Assembly: GCA_946481615.1 (NCBI GenBank)
Contig: CAMLOR010000001.1
Location: 21,549 to 85,548 of the forward strand
Direction: 5' to 3'
Length of the DNA stretch: 64,000 bases
Source: an uncultured Aquimonas sp.
GTDB taxonomy: Bacteria > Pseudomonadota > Gammaproteobacteria > Xanthomonadales > Xanthomonadaceae
Below are positions 37,099 through 45,575 of this stretch, one piece after another. Position 1 is the first letter of the stretch. Each line of letters starts with the position of its first letter. The translations under genes and the position numbers were made by a program. Under the pieces are notes generated by a model. That model was given only the letters and a program-made list of their open reading frames with translations. It was not told the origin of the DNA and did not search any database.

Positions 37099-37136
37099 GA
37101 AAACGGCACTTTTTGCACGGAATGTACGGTTACCCC
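37099..37136 (-). repeat. Candidate right terminal inverted repeat of the transposon
   Basis: Read inward from the right (minus strand) the sequence begins GGGGTAACCGTACATTCC and continues AT-rich to about 37099. Tn3-family ends are about 38 bp, start GGGG and have AT-rich inner parts. The end coincides with the first base at which TonB-receptor coding sequence resumes. The partner repeat is outside the window, so this cannot be confirmed here. A GGGG start at 37040 is a less fitting alternative because it would overlap the KfrA-like stop region. Confidence 0.5.
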
Positions 37137-37340
37137 GAGAACGAAACCGCAACCCCTGGCTACACGCTGGTCGACGCTCACGTCGCCTACCATTTCGACA
37201 CGGATGCCATCGGCTGGGAGCTGTTCCTGGACGGCAGCAACCTGACCGATCGCGAGGCGCGCGTGCACACCTCGTTCCTCAAGGAGGTCGTGCAGCTGCC
37301 GGGACGCAGTTTCGGCATCGGCGTGCGCGCGTTCTTCTGA
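37137..37340 (+). pseudogene. 3' remnant of a TonB-dependent receptor cut by the element
   Basis: 67 codons encode the last strands of a TonB-dependent outer-membrane receptor: ENETATPGYTLVDAHVAYHF, then WELFLDGSNLTDREARVH and the closing LPGRSFGIGVRAFF with a terminal Phe, as in outer-membrane barrels. There is no start codon with a signal, plug domain or TonB box, and the upstream part of this frame is unrelated element sequence. The rest of the gene should lie beyond the other end of the element. A bidirectional terminator follows 19 bases after the stop. Confidence 0.85.
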
Positions 37341-37359
37341 CTCTCGGGCGGGCACAAAA

Positions 37360-37385
37360 AAAGGCGGGCCCGGAGGCCCGCCTTT
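37360..37385. terminator. Bidirectional intrinsic terminator
   Basis: Stem AAAGGCGGGC (37360-37369), loop CCGGAG, exact complement GCCCGCCTTT (37376-37385), with an A-run on the left that serves the minus-strand EF-hand gene and a TTT on the right for the receptor gene. The two genes converge here. Confidence 0.9.
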
Positions 37386-37412
37386 GATTCCGGACCGATG
37401 GTCCGGGATCGT

Positions 37413-37850
37413 TCACTCTTCGTCTTCGACGGTCTCGTCGGTGTCGCCGAGCTGCAGGTGGCCGTCGAATTCGGCGCGCGACAGGATGCCGTCGCCGTTT
37501 TCATCGAGCGTCGAGAAGTTCGCGGTCAGCTCGGTGTCCGCGGCCAGCTCGGCCGTGGAGAGCGTGCCGTTCTTGTCTGCGTCGAACTTCATGAAGTCGC
37601 GCTGCGTGTGGGCGGCTTCGCTCACCAGTTCGCCACGGTTCTGCTCGGTTTGCGTGCGTGCATCCTGAGCCGCCTGCTGCACGGCCTGGCCGTGGGTGTA
37701 GGTGTCGTCCTGCGGCGTGGTGTCGGTGGCCGTGGTGGATGCCGAGGCCGGATTCACCGACTGATCCTGCACCGGCTTTTCGGCCAGGGCGGCGCCAGAC
37801 ACGCCGGCGGCGAAGAGGGCGGCGATCGACGTGCTGAGAACTCGATTCAT
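37413..37850 (-). CDS. Exported EF-hand calcium-binding protein
   Basis: 145 residues with a signal peptide (MNRVLSTSIAALFAAGV, cleavage after AALA). Two EF-hand loops are visible near the C terminus, DADKNGTLSTAE and DENGDGILSRAE, each with the required acidic and Gly positions. The stretch before them is Gln/Thr/Ala rich with no fold recognised. GGAGGA lies 7 bases before the ATG; an upstream in-frame start lacks a signal. It is a single gene ending at the shared terminator. Calcium binding is certain in kind, the role is not known. Confidence 0.85.
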   Translation of the reverse strand: MNRVLSTSIAALFAAGVSGAALAEKPVQDQSVNPASASTTATDTTPQDDTYTHGQAVQQAAQDARTQTEQNRGELVSEAAHTQRDFMKFDADKNGTLSTAELAADTELTANFSTLDENGDGILSRAEFDGHLQLGDTDETVEDEE

Positions 37851-37963
37851 GGTCTTCCTCCGTTCGTGCTTCAGAGCGGAGCGCTGTTGCTCCGGAAAAT
37901 CCTGTAGCACACCGCGTGCCAATGCCCGGTCCGCCATCGCGCGCCGGCCGCGCGAACGGCAGA

Positions 37964-38001
37964 GCCCGATGCTTGCACGAATGCTCCGGCCCGCATCGGG
38001 C
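37964..38001. repeat. 9-bp inverted repeat in the gap upstream of the EF-hand gene
   Basis: GCCCGATGC (37964-37972) and its exact complement GCATCGGGC (37993-38001) are 20 bases apart. It lies just past the end of the minus-strand polysaccharide genes and before the EF-hand gene. It could terminate the first or act as an operator for the second; no T-run decides. Confidence 0.35.
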
Positions 38002-38034
38002 AAGCGCCACGATGCGGATTAAATTCCCGTTGTC

Positions 38035-39861
38035 TCAGAAGCGATATTCGAGCCGCAGCCCGAGCGAACGGCCGTCGAAATTGCCGCTGGCCTGGCGGCG
38101 GTCGGACCAGGCGGCGCGTAGCCGCAGCTCGAAATCCGAGAAGATGCCGAACACCGCCTCGGCGCTGACATCGGTGGCGCTCTTCCAGCCGTCATCGTCG
38201 CCGTCGCGCTGCACGCCGGCGGCGGCGTCGAGCGCCAGGCCGTGATCGTCGGTCCAGCTCCACCAGGCGCGCGCGCCGAGCTGCACGCGGCGATAGTCGT
38301 CGGCGGCGTAGTAGCCGCGGCCGATCACGGCCTCGTCGTGATCCTGCCAGTGCGCGAGCACGCCGACATCCCAATGCCAGCCGCGACTGCGGCGCAGCGG
38401 GCGCCAGACGGCGCCCTCGACCACGAAGCGATCATTGTCGTCCACGTCGTCGATGCGGCCGCGCTCGATGCGGGCCTGCGCGCGCCAGCGCGCGTCCGGG
38501 TGCCAGTCCGCGGCGGCCGCGAGCCAGCGTTGGCGCAAACCGAGCGAAAGCGATCGCGGGCTCGCCGCGACGCGGTCGCGGCCAGCCTCCAGGCTCCAGC
38601 TCCAGTCGTCGCTGGCCTGCCCGTCGAGACGCGCCGTGCCGATGGTGAGCGAATCCAGATCGTCGATGCGCGAACGGCCGACACGCAGATCGACCGCGAG
38701 ATTCTCCGACGGCGCATGCGAGATGCCGACCAGCGCGCGATCTTCGTCGACCTGCGCGTCGGCAAGCACCGAAGCGAACGGCCCCGGCCGCGGCGCATCG
38801 AAGCGGCGCTGCCGCAGATCCAGCCGCAGCCAGCTCGCGACGCCGAAACGCCAGGCGCCATACGCGCCAAACGTATCGATCTCGATGTCTTCCGAATCCT
38901 CGAAACGCGAGGCCTCGACGCCCACGCGCGAACGCAACGGCAACCACGTGCCGCGCACAAGATCGCGCGTCTCCTGTGCGTCCGGCTTCATCGCCTGCGC
39001 GCGCTCGAGCCAGGGCAGGGCCTGCGCCGGGCGATGGTGCGGTCGTTCCAGCACGGTTTCGGTGAACAGCTCGTCGTAGCTCTCGCCGTCCGAACGCAGT
39101 TCCGCGTTCAGCGCACGCGCGGCGCGCCAGCGGCCGGACCAGGCCAGCGCACGGGCGCGTTCGCCGTCGGCGGCGCGATCGGGTGCCTGCGGGAAGGCCT
39201 GGTCGTGATGATCGAGCAGGGCGAGCGACTTGGCGTAGTCGCCGTTCCAGATCGCGATGCGGGCGCGATCGATCCAGGCGAGGCGATCCTCCGGATGGCG
39301 TTCGAGATGTTCCGCGAACAGCGCATCGGCTTCGTCGAGGCGGTCCTGCCAGGCGCGCACCCGTCCCAGGTCCGCGGCCAGATCGGTGCGGTCGGGATCG
39401 CGCGCGAGCAACTCGTCGAGCGTGCGTTCGGCGAGCGCGTAGTCCGCCAGCCAGTTGGCGAGGCGCACGCGATCGATCAGCAGCTGATCGTCCTGCGGCC
39501 GCAGCACGATGGCGCGTTCGAGGAAGGGAAGGGCCCTGGCCGGCTGCTGCGCACTGGCCCAGGCGCGCGAGGCCTCGCGCTGCGCGTCGGCATGATCCGG
39601 CTGCAGGTTCGCCGCACGCTCGTAGGCTTCGGCCGCGGCCACCGCATTGCCTGCGCGCGCTTCCACTTCACCCAGGCGCGTCCAGAGTGCGGCATCGCCT
39701 TCGCGCTGCGCCAATGCGTCGCGATAGATGCGCGCCGCCTCCTCCCAGCGCTGTGCCGCTTCGGCGGCCAATCCTTCCGGCGGCGTCTGCGCCCAGGCCG
39801 CGCCGGCCGCCGCGGCCAGCGCGAACGCCAGAACCGCGCGGGGCAGGGCGGCCGCGCTCAT
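38035..39861 (-). CDS. TPR-containing outer-membrane polysaccharide exporter (PgaA/BcsC-like)
   Basis: 608 residues. A signal peptide (VLAFALAAAAGAAWA) is followed by tetratricopeptide repeats over about 30-290 (for example AEAYERAANLQPDHADAQRE). From about 300 to the end it is an outer-membrane beta-barrel of alternating strands ending LRLEYRF with a terminal Phe. This is the plan of PgaA and the end of BcsC, which carry exopolysaccharide across the outer membrane after binding it with TPRs. It overlaps the glycosyltransferase by 4 bases and is the last gene of the cluster. Confidence 0.82.
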   Translation of the reverse strand: MSAAALPRAVLAFALAAAAGAAWAQTPPEGLAAEAAQRWEEAARIYRDALAQREGDAALWTRLGEVEARAGNAVAAAEAYERAANLQPDHADAQREASRAWASAQQPARALPFLERAIVLRPQDDQLLIDRVRLANWLADYALAERTLDELLARDPDRTDLAADLGRVRAWQDRLDEADALFAEHLERHPEDRLAWIDRARIAIWNGDYAKSLALLDHHDQAFPQAPDRAADGERARALAWSGRWRAARALNAELRSDGESYDELFTETVLERPHHRPAQALPWLERAQAMKPDAQETRDLVRGTWLPLRSRVGVEASRFEDSEDIEIDTFGAYGAWRFGVASWLRLDLRQRRFDAPRPGPFASVLADAQVDEDRALVGISHAPSENLAVDLRVGRSRIDDLDSLTIGTARLDGQASDDWSWSLEAGRDRVAASPRSLSLGLRQRWLAAAADWHPDARWRAQARIERGRIDDVDDNDRFVVEGAVWRPLRRSRGWHWDVGVLAHWQDHDEAVIGRGYYAADDYRRVQLGARAWWSWTDDHGLALDAAAGVQRDGDDDGWKSATDVSAEAVFGIFSDFELRLRAAWSDRRQASGNFDGRSLGLRLEYRF

Positions 39862-41252
39862 TTGCGCCACTGCCGGTTGCGGGTGATCCACAGATCGACG
39901 GCGAAGCGCCCGATGGTCACCGCATCCCACAACAGGAGCGCGTAGCGCAGCGGCGTGGTGAGCAAGGCCTTGCCGACCGCCTTGAGGCGCTCGCCGGGAC
40001 TGACGATGACCAGCACCAGGATCGCGAGCGCGGTTTCGGCGAGCAGCGTGACCGCGAGCGCTTCCCACCAGCGCAGCAGGAGCATGACGATGATGGCGGT
40101 GGGGAAGGAGATCTTCTCCAGCAGCGAAAGCAGGATCACCCAGCCGATCGGCCGGCCCATCACCTCGGTGTACTTGCGGCCGAAGGGCTGGCGGTACTGT
40201 TCCTTGATCCGGCGCATCTCCTCGATGCGCTTGTCGGCGCCGCTGAGCCGGTTCTTCAGCGCCCGCCACGCACGCCGTGGCGCTTTGAACGGGCTCTTCA
40301 CCAGGTCGTCGAAGTAGTAGCAGCTCTGCAGGAAGCTCGACGACCACAGATAAAGCTGGCGCGGCAGACGCTGCACCTCGGGCTCCTCCGAACGCGCCAC
40401 CACGTCCATCAACTGGACGTTGCGATAGCCCTCGTTGTTGAGCGCGAAGCCGATGAAGATGTCCTCGGAGTTGGTGAGATCGTCGCCGAAGATCGGCTCG
40501 TAGTGATCGAAGAGGTTCTTGATGTATTCGCGCCGATAGGCCACCGCACAGCCGACCGGATTGGTGATGCTGCCGAAGAACACCATCTGGCCGTGATAGA
40601 CGAAGCGCTGCAGATAGCGATACAGGCAATCGCGATAGATGTTGGTCAGACCCCACCAGGCGCGATGCAGCGGTCCCAGGTGCTGTACGAACGGATCCTT
40701 CCACTCGCGCCCGTTCAACCACAGCTGGAACGGCGCGCTGGCGGCGAGCCGTGCGCGGTCCTTCTCGCGCATCGGCAGGATGGTGCCGCAGGCCGAGGCG
40801 ATGCCCACGCCCTGGTAAAGCTCCTGCACGCAGCGCTCGATGTAGTTCTCGCTCTCCAGGAAGGTGTCGGCGTCGAGGATGAACTCGACGTCGGCATCGA
40901 ACTCGCGCGCCTGGCGCTTGATGCTGGGCGTCTTGCCGATCGGCGCGCGGCGCTGGATCACGGTCAGTTCCATGCCGGCGCTGGCGGCGAAATCGCGCGC
41001 TCGCTCGCAGGTGGCATCGCCGCCGCCATCGTCGATCAGGATCACGTATTTCGGCTTGTGCGTCTGGCGCGCGAGCGACGCCAGGCAGTGCACGATGTTG
41101 TCTTCCTCGCGGAAGGCGGGGATCACCACCTCCACGGTTGCCAGGCGCCAGTCCTGCGCCGGCGTGGGCACGGTGCGATCCGGCCCATGCACGAGGCCGA
41201 CGAGGCTGAGCAGGCCATTCGGGCTGACGACGAACCACGGCGCGGTTGCCAT
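39858..41252 (-). CDS. Membrane glycosyltransferase family 2 (processive polysaccharide synthase-like)
   Basis: 464 residues. The GT2 fold occupies about 35-320: VVIPAFREEDNI, the DDGGGDAT nucleotide site, ILDADTF (DxD) and NSED before the acceptor region. Two or three membrane segments lie between about 370 and 420. A clear QxxRW motif is not seen; QRLPRQLYLW may be its counterpart, so processivity is unproven. It follows the epimerase gene by 15 bases and overlaps the exporter gene. Together they form a small exopolysaccharide cluster. Confidence 0.85.
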   Translation of the reverse strand: MATAPWFVVSPNGLLSLVGLVHGPDRTVPTPAQDWRLATVEVVIPAFREEDNIVHCLASLARQTHKPKYVILIDDGGGDATCERARDFAASAGMELTVIQRRAPIGKTPSIKRQAREFDADVEFILDADTFLESENYIERCVQELYQGVGIASACGTILPMREKDRARLAASAPFQLWLNGREWKDPFVQHLGPLHRAWWGLTNIYRDCLYRYLQRFVYHGQMVFFGSITNPVGCAVAYRREYIKNLFDHYEPIFGDDLTNSEDIFIGFALNNEGYRNVQLMDVVARSEEPEVQRLPRQLYLWSSSFLQSCYYFDDLVKSPFKAPRRAWRALKNRLSGADKRIEEMRRIKEQYRQPFGRKYTEVMGRPIGWVILLSLLEKISFPTAIIVMLLLRWWEALAVTLLAETALAILVLVIVSPGERLKAVGKALLTTPLRYALLLWDAVTIGRFAVDLWITRNRQWRK

Positions 41253-41267
41253 GATGGCGACTCCTGA

Positions 41268-42263
41268 TCAGGCGGCGGCAGCGGTCCTCGGGACGAGCTG
41301 GGCGCGGGCGAGGGCGACGAGATCGTCGATCGTGCGCGCCAGCGGATACTGATGCTCGAAGCCGGTGAGGGCGCGCAACCGCTCGAGGCGCGGGCGGCGG
41401 CGCTGGATGTCCTCGAAGTCTTCGCCGTAGGCCTCGCGGTAGGAAAGATGCTCGATCGGCGAATGACTCTGCGCGCGCTGCAGCACGAGTTCGGCGAGAT
41501 GACGGATGGTGACCTCGTGGTCGTTGCCGACATTCACGACCAGCCCGTCGGCCGTCGCATGCTGCGCGAGCAGATCGAGCGCGACCACGGTGTCTCGCAC
41601 ATCGCAGAAACTGCGCGACTGCGCACCGCTGCCGTAGATGGTGATTGGCTCGCCGCGCACCGCCTGCTGCACGAAGCGCGGCAACACCATGCCGTAACGA
41701 CCGGTCTGGCGCGGACCCACGGTGTTGAAGAAGCGCCCGAGCACGATCGGGATGTCGAACTTGCGCGCGTAGGAGAGCCCCAGCGCCTCGTCGGCGATCT
41801 TGCTCACCGAATAGTTCCAGCGGGTGCCCGAACGCGTGGATACGCGCAGATCCATTTCTTCGGAGAGCAGGCCGGTATCGTCGTGGCCGTAGACCTCCGA
41901 ACTCGAGGCGATCACCACCTGCGGCTTCCAACCGCCGGCGGCGATGGCGCGCAACAATCGCTCGCAGGCCGCGATGTTGGTGGCCAGCACCTTCGTGGGC
42001 TCGGCGATGACGCGGTACACGCCGACCACCGCGGCCAGGTGATACACGCGATCGGCCCAGACTGCGACCCGATCCAGATTGGTCCAGGTCAACACGTCGG
42101 CTTCCTCGAACCGCAACCTGGGATGCGGCAGGAACGAACGCAGGTTCTCGATGCTTCCGGTGCTCAGATCATCGACGACGTGCACATGATCGCCGGCGGC
42201 CAGATGCCGCTCGACCACATGCGACCCGATGAAACCGGCGCCCCCCGTGACCAGCACGTGCAT
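41268..42263 (-). CDS. NAD-dependent nucleotide-sugar epimerase/dehydratase
   Basis: 331 residues, extended SDR family. GGAGFIG near residue 7 is the NAD-binding glycine motif, and NYSVSK holds the YxxxK catalytic pair. GRFFNTVGPRQTGRYGMVLPRF is typical of UDP-glucuronate/GlcNAc epimerases and decarboxylases. It supplies the activated sugar for the glycosyltransferase encoded next. The start at MHVLVTGG is chosen because the extra 11 codons upstream are not part of the fold; a GGGGAC lies upstream. Substrate cannot be set from sequence. Confidence 0.88.
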   Translation of the reverse strand: MHVLVTGGAGFIGSHVVERHLAAGDHVHVVDDLSTGSIENLRSFLPHPRLRFEEADVLTWTNLDRVAVWADRVYHLAAVVGVYRVIAEPTKVLATNIAACERLLRAIAAGGWKPQVVIASSSEVYGHDDTGLLSEEMDLRVSTRSGTRWNYSVSKIADEALGLSYARKFDIPIVLGRFFNTVGPRQTGRYGMVLPRFVQQAVRGEPITIYGSGAQSRSFCDVRDTVVALDLLAQHATADGLVVNVGNDHEVTIRHLAELVLQRAQSHSPIEHLSYREAYGEDFEDIQRRRPRLERLRALTGFEHQYPLARTIDDLVALARAQLVPRTAAAA

Positions 42264-42484
42264 GGCGATGTCCCCGAATTTCCCCGGGACCATCATGGGC
42301 CGCTCCGAGGGCTGGGGCGATCAAAGTGTGACGAACGTCTCGAAAATGCGGATGGTCGGTATCTACGTAATCGACATTATGCGCACCGTCAGATTTGCCA
42401 CCACCAAATTCGCTTTGCTGTTCCACGCCTTCGGTCCCGACACCACCGAGGTCGCCAACAACCCCGGCGGCGCCGGACGCGACC
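42264..42484. other. Intergenic region upstream of the polysaccharide genes
   Basis: 221 bases between the epimerase start and the end of the ester hydrolase gene, both minus strand. It should hold the polysaccharide promoter. I see no clear riboswitch, terminator or strong operator in it. Confidence 0.5.
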
Positions 42485-44404
42485 CTATCGAACCACCGGC
42501 AACACCACGGCGCTGGCGTTGTCGCCACCGAACCAGACGCTCTGCGTGGCCTTGCGGTAGTCGTCCTTCTTCGCGTGCATGATGTTCTCGACGTACGTCT
42601 GCGGGTTGCGGTCGTACAGCGGAAACAGCGTCGATTGCACCTGCACCATGATCCGGTGGCCCGGCAGGAAGACGTGATCGACGTCGGGCAGCTTCCAGGT
42701 GTAGCGCTCCACTTTGCCGGGTTCCAGTGGCGAGGGTTGCGCGAAGCTCTGGCGGTAGCGTCCGCGGAAGATCTCGATGCCGATCGGGAGCTCGTAGCCG
42801 GCCATCGTCGGCTTCGCGCCTTGCGAGGCATCCTCCGGCACGTCGTTCGGATAGACGTCGATGAGCTTCACCACCCAGTCGCTGTCGGAGCCCGTCGTGG
42901 AGGCGAACAGCTGGACGTCGGGTGCGCCCATGATGTGCACGGCATCCTCGAGCGGCGCGCTGGTCCAGACGGCGACGTCCGGACGGCCGGTGACGAATCG
43001 TTGGTCGTGGACCAGCCAGGGCTTCCACTGCATGGGATCGCCCATGTCGACGGGGCGCGGGATGAACGGCACGGGCCTGGCGGGATCGCTCAGGTATTCC
43101 TCGTGGCCCGATGCGGCCGGTTTCTCGAACGTGGCCATGCCGTCCGCCGCCAAATACAGCGGCATCGCCGCACCCATGGGCCAACGCGGCGACACGTTCC
43201 ACCGGTTGGCACCGGTCGCATACGTGAGCACCGGCGGCGTCTTCGGATCGGGGCCGCCCTTGAGCAGATGATCGAGGAACGGCTTCGCATACTTCACGCG
43301 CCACTCGAGCGCCGTGTCGCCGGTGAAGGTGATCGCTCCGAGGTCGTAGCCGTAGTGGTTGAATCCCGAATGGCGCCAGGGACCGATGACCAGCGATACG
43401 CGGTCGTTGTTCTTGTCCTTGGGCTCCAGCGCGCGATAGGCGGCCGGCGCGCCGTAGCTGTCTTCCTGGTCCCATTGCCCGACCACCAGCATCGTCGGCA
43501 CGGTGTGTGGCCGCGCGGCAAGCCACTTGTCCACAGCCTGCAGCGACCAGAATTCGGTGTAGGCCGGGTTCTCGAGGAATTTCCGGATGCCGGGCACGTG
43601 CCCTGCCCCGACCTGCTGCACGAAATCCGCCACGGAGCCCGCCTCGAGATAACGCGAGTAGTCGTCGCCGCCGCCGAGCGCGAACTCGCCGCCGCCATCG
43701 CCCTTGTTGAATCCCTGGCCCAGCGGAAAGCCCAGCGATGTGATCCGGAACGCGCCGTTGTGGAACCAGTCGTCGCCCATCCACCCGTCGACCATCGGGC
43801 TCTGCGCGATCACCGCCTTGAGCGCGGGATGCGGGCCGATCAGCGTCATCAGCGCGGTGAAGCCCAGATAGCTCGAGCCGATGACACCGACGTTCCCGTT
43901 CGCCTCGGGCGTGTTCTTCACCAGCCAGTCGATCGTATCGAAGGCATCGGTCGATTCGTCGATCCCGGTGTCGTTGAGCGGACCTGCGATCGGGCGGTTG
44001 AGGATCCACTGCCCTTCGGATCGGTGCATGCCGCGGATGTCCTGATAGACACGGATGTAGCCGTCCTCGACGAACGGCGCATCCATCACTTCGAGGACGT
44101 CGACGATGCGCTGGCTCTTGACCCGGCCGGTCTGGGCGCTGGCATCGTAGGGCGTGCGCGAAAGCAGGATGGGCGCATTCGCCACGCCCTTTTTCATCAG
44201 GACCACGGTGAACAGTTTCACGCCATCGCGCATCGGAATCATCGCTTCGCGCCGGACATAGTCGGCCGAAGGAAGGATCTGTTCGTACCGTTCGACGACA
44301 TCCGGCGTCATGGGCGTCACGCGGGCCGGGCCCTGCGCTGCCGCGCCGCCGGCGACGACGAAACCGGCGCATGCGAGCGCGACGAAGCGTGTGAAATCTT
44401 TCAT
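42485..44404 (-). CDS. Exported CocE/NonD-family hydrolase (alpha-amino-acid ester hydrolase-like)
   Basis: 639 residues with a signal peptide (about 1-23, ending GAAAQG). The alpha/beta-hydrolase core has the nucleophile Ser in GSSYLG near residue 185, preceded by MIPMRDGVKLFT and YQDIRGMHRSEG, all hallmarks of the X-Pro dipeptidyl-peptidase S15/CocE group and of alpha-amino-acid ester hydrolases. The C-terminal part (about 430-639) is the jelly-roll domain of that family. It would cleave short peptide or amino-acid esters outside the cytosol. The ATG encoding MKDFTRF is preferred over one 6 bases upstream. Confidence 0.88.
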   Translation of the reverse strand: MKDFTRFVALACAGFVVAGGAAAQGPARVTPMTPDVVERYEQILPSADYVRREAMIPMRDGVKLFTVVLMKKGVANAPILLSRTPYDASAQTGRVKSQRIVDVLEVMDAPFVEDGYIRVYQDIRGMHRSEGQWILNRPIAGPLNDTGIDESTDAFDTIDWLVKNTPEANGNVGVIGSSYLGFTALMTLIGPHPALKAVIAQSPMVDGWMGDDWFHNGAFRITSLGFPLGQGFNKGDGGGEFALGGGDDYSRYLEAGSVADFVQQVGAGHVPGIRKFLENPAYTEFWSLQAVDKWLAARPHTVPTMLVVGQWDQEDSYGAPAAYRALEPKDKNNDRVSLVIGPWRHSGFNHYGYDLGAITFTGDTALEWRVKYAKPFLDHLLKGGPDPKTPPVLTYATGANRWNVSPRWPMGAAMPLYLAADGMATFEKPAASGHEEYLSDPARPVPFIPRPVDMGDPMQWKPWLVHDQRFVTGRPDVAVWTSAPLEDAVHIMGAPDVQLFASTTGSDSDWVVKLIDVYPNDVPEDASQGAKPTMAGYELPIGIEIFRGRYRQSFAQPSPLEPGKVERYTWKLPDVDHVFLPGHRIMVQVQSTLFPLYDRNPQTYVENIMHAKKDDYRKATQSVWFGGDNASAVVLPVVR

Positions 44405-44608
44405 CGCCAATGCACCCCTGGAGTTTGAATGTCAGCGGCGCAAGTGAATCACAAAACCGCCGCGGCGGGTCGGGATGGCGAAGAGAAAATCGCGATACCG
44501 GCGCGAAGGATCCGCGCACTGCGCAATACACGAAGTTCAGAAGGTCGGATTGCTGCCACGGCGGCCTGGCCCCGGCGCAGCACGGCCTTCACCGCCAGCC
44601 GACCGCGT

Positions 44609-45571
44609 TCAATCCATCACCAGCCTATCGCTCACGCACTGCGAGTCGGCGGCTTCCGCTGTGGCGATGGATGCTTCGATCCAATCGCGGTAGTGCGATA
44701 CGCGCGTATAGACACCCGGGAAGCGATTCATGGCGCAGCCGCGTCCCCAGCTCACGATGCCGTGCAGCAGCGCCGGGGCCGTCGGCGAACTGGTCAGACT
44801 CCCACCACTGTCCGCGCTGCAGGTGTCGCGCATGGCATCGCCGGCGCACAACATCACCGGTCGCAGGAAGCTGCCCCCGTAGCTAATCGCTGCACCACAA
44901 GTGGCGGGCGCGACAAAGGGCAGTTCCACCCGCATGAGCCAATCGGCGAGCTCGTTCCTGCCGCCGCCGGCCTTCAGCAGCCCGAAGCCCGCCGCGTGCA
45001 GCGTTCGCTCGTGCGCGTCCGTTTCGAGCGCCGCATCGTCGTCGGGGCCGGCGAGCGCGATGGTGGCCATGTCGGCCGGCAGTTCGGCGTGCACGAGCGC
45101 CAGGTCCTCGACCTCGACGCCACGCCGCGGGGAATGATGGCAAGGGTGCAGGATGACGCGATCGGCGCGGACCGCGTGCGCAGGCAGCGTGATCGAGAGC
45201 GATCCGGAGAGCACGTCGATCGCATCCGGTTCGTGCGCATGATCGTCGACGCAGTGCGCTGCCGTCAGTATCCAGCCGCCGCCCAGATGAGCGCCGCCGC
45301 AGCGTCCGAACGAACGGCTTCCCGCCGGTGGCTCGAAGACCAGCGCCACGTGCCAGGGGAACTCACCGTCCCTGGCTTCCTGCGCGCCGATGGGGCGGAA
45401 GGAATTCACGCTGCGGTAGCCCTGCCCCGCCCGCTCGACGGCCCGCCGGTCGGCGGCCGTCGACGCTTCGGGGGTACGGGTCCGCGCGACACCGCTGTCC
45501 TGGCCTGCGCCGACGGCGCAGCCGATGGTCGCCACAAGAGCCAGGAACAGGCAGCCGCGCAACGCGTTCAT
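44609..45571 (-). CDS. Exported trypsin-like serine protease (S1)
   Basis: 320 residues; signal sequence with a Cys at 18 (ATIGC), possibly a lipoprotein. The S1 triad is His106 in TAAHC, Asp156 in EDLALV and Ser255 in SADSGGS. Asp249, six residues before the Ser, predicts cleavage after Lys/Arg. Cys pairs typical of secreted trypsins are present. The pro-region (about 25-60) ends before IGAQEARDGE. It lies 4 bases after the caspase-like gene, so the two proteases are expressed together; activation of one by the other is a plausible guess. Confidence 0.9.
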   Translation of the reverse strand: MNALRGCLFLALVATIGCAVGAGQDSGVARTRTPEASTAADRRAVERAGQGYRSVNSFRPIGAQEARDGEFPWHVALVFEPPAGSRSFGRCGGAHLGGGWILTAAHCVDDHAHEPDAIDVLSGSLSITLPAHAVRADRVILHPCHHSPRRGVEVEDLALVHAELPADMATIALAGPDDDAALETDAHERTLHAAGFGLLKAGGGRNELADWLMRVELPFVAPATCGAAISYGGSFLRPVMLCAGDAMRDTCSADSGGSLTSSPTAPALLHGIVSWGRGCAMNRFPGVYTRVSHYRDWIEASIATAEAADSQCVSDRLVMD

Positions 45572-45575
45572 GGAG

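Larger units (their letters stand above)
1..37136. mobile_element. Right part of a large Tn3-family-like (Tn4651-type) transposon carrying metal resistance and defence genes
   Basis: The right boundary is placed at the CCCC of 37133-37136, immediately before the point where TonB-dependent receptor coding sequence resumes in frame. A tyrosine recombinase and a divergent KfrA-like coiled-coil gene lie just inside this end, as tnpS/tnpT do in Tn4651-type elements (family knowledge). All cargo to the left (metal efflux, SseB cassette, short Argonaute pair) is accessory in nature, whereas everything to the right is ordinary chromosome. No transposase, left terminal repeat or receptor 5' part is in the window, so the element must extend beyond position 1. 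A genomic island moved only by the tyrosine recombinase is the main alternative. Confidence 0.6.

Noticed and set aside
37041..37136. Possible start of an intact small gene at 37041 that includes the receptor fragment
   Set aside because: The 32 codons before the junction show no signal or domain; the receptor-like part begins at the junction, so a broken gene is the better reading.
42363..44531. Alternative minus-strand frame of about 720 codons over the ester hydrolase gene
   Set aside because: The other frame holds the signal peptide, GSSYLG nucleophile motif and jelly-roll domain; this one is arginine-rich shadow sequence.
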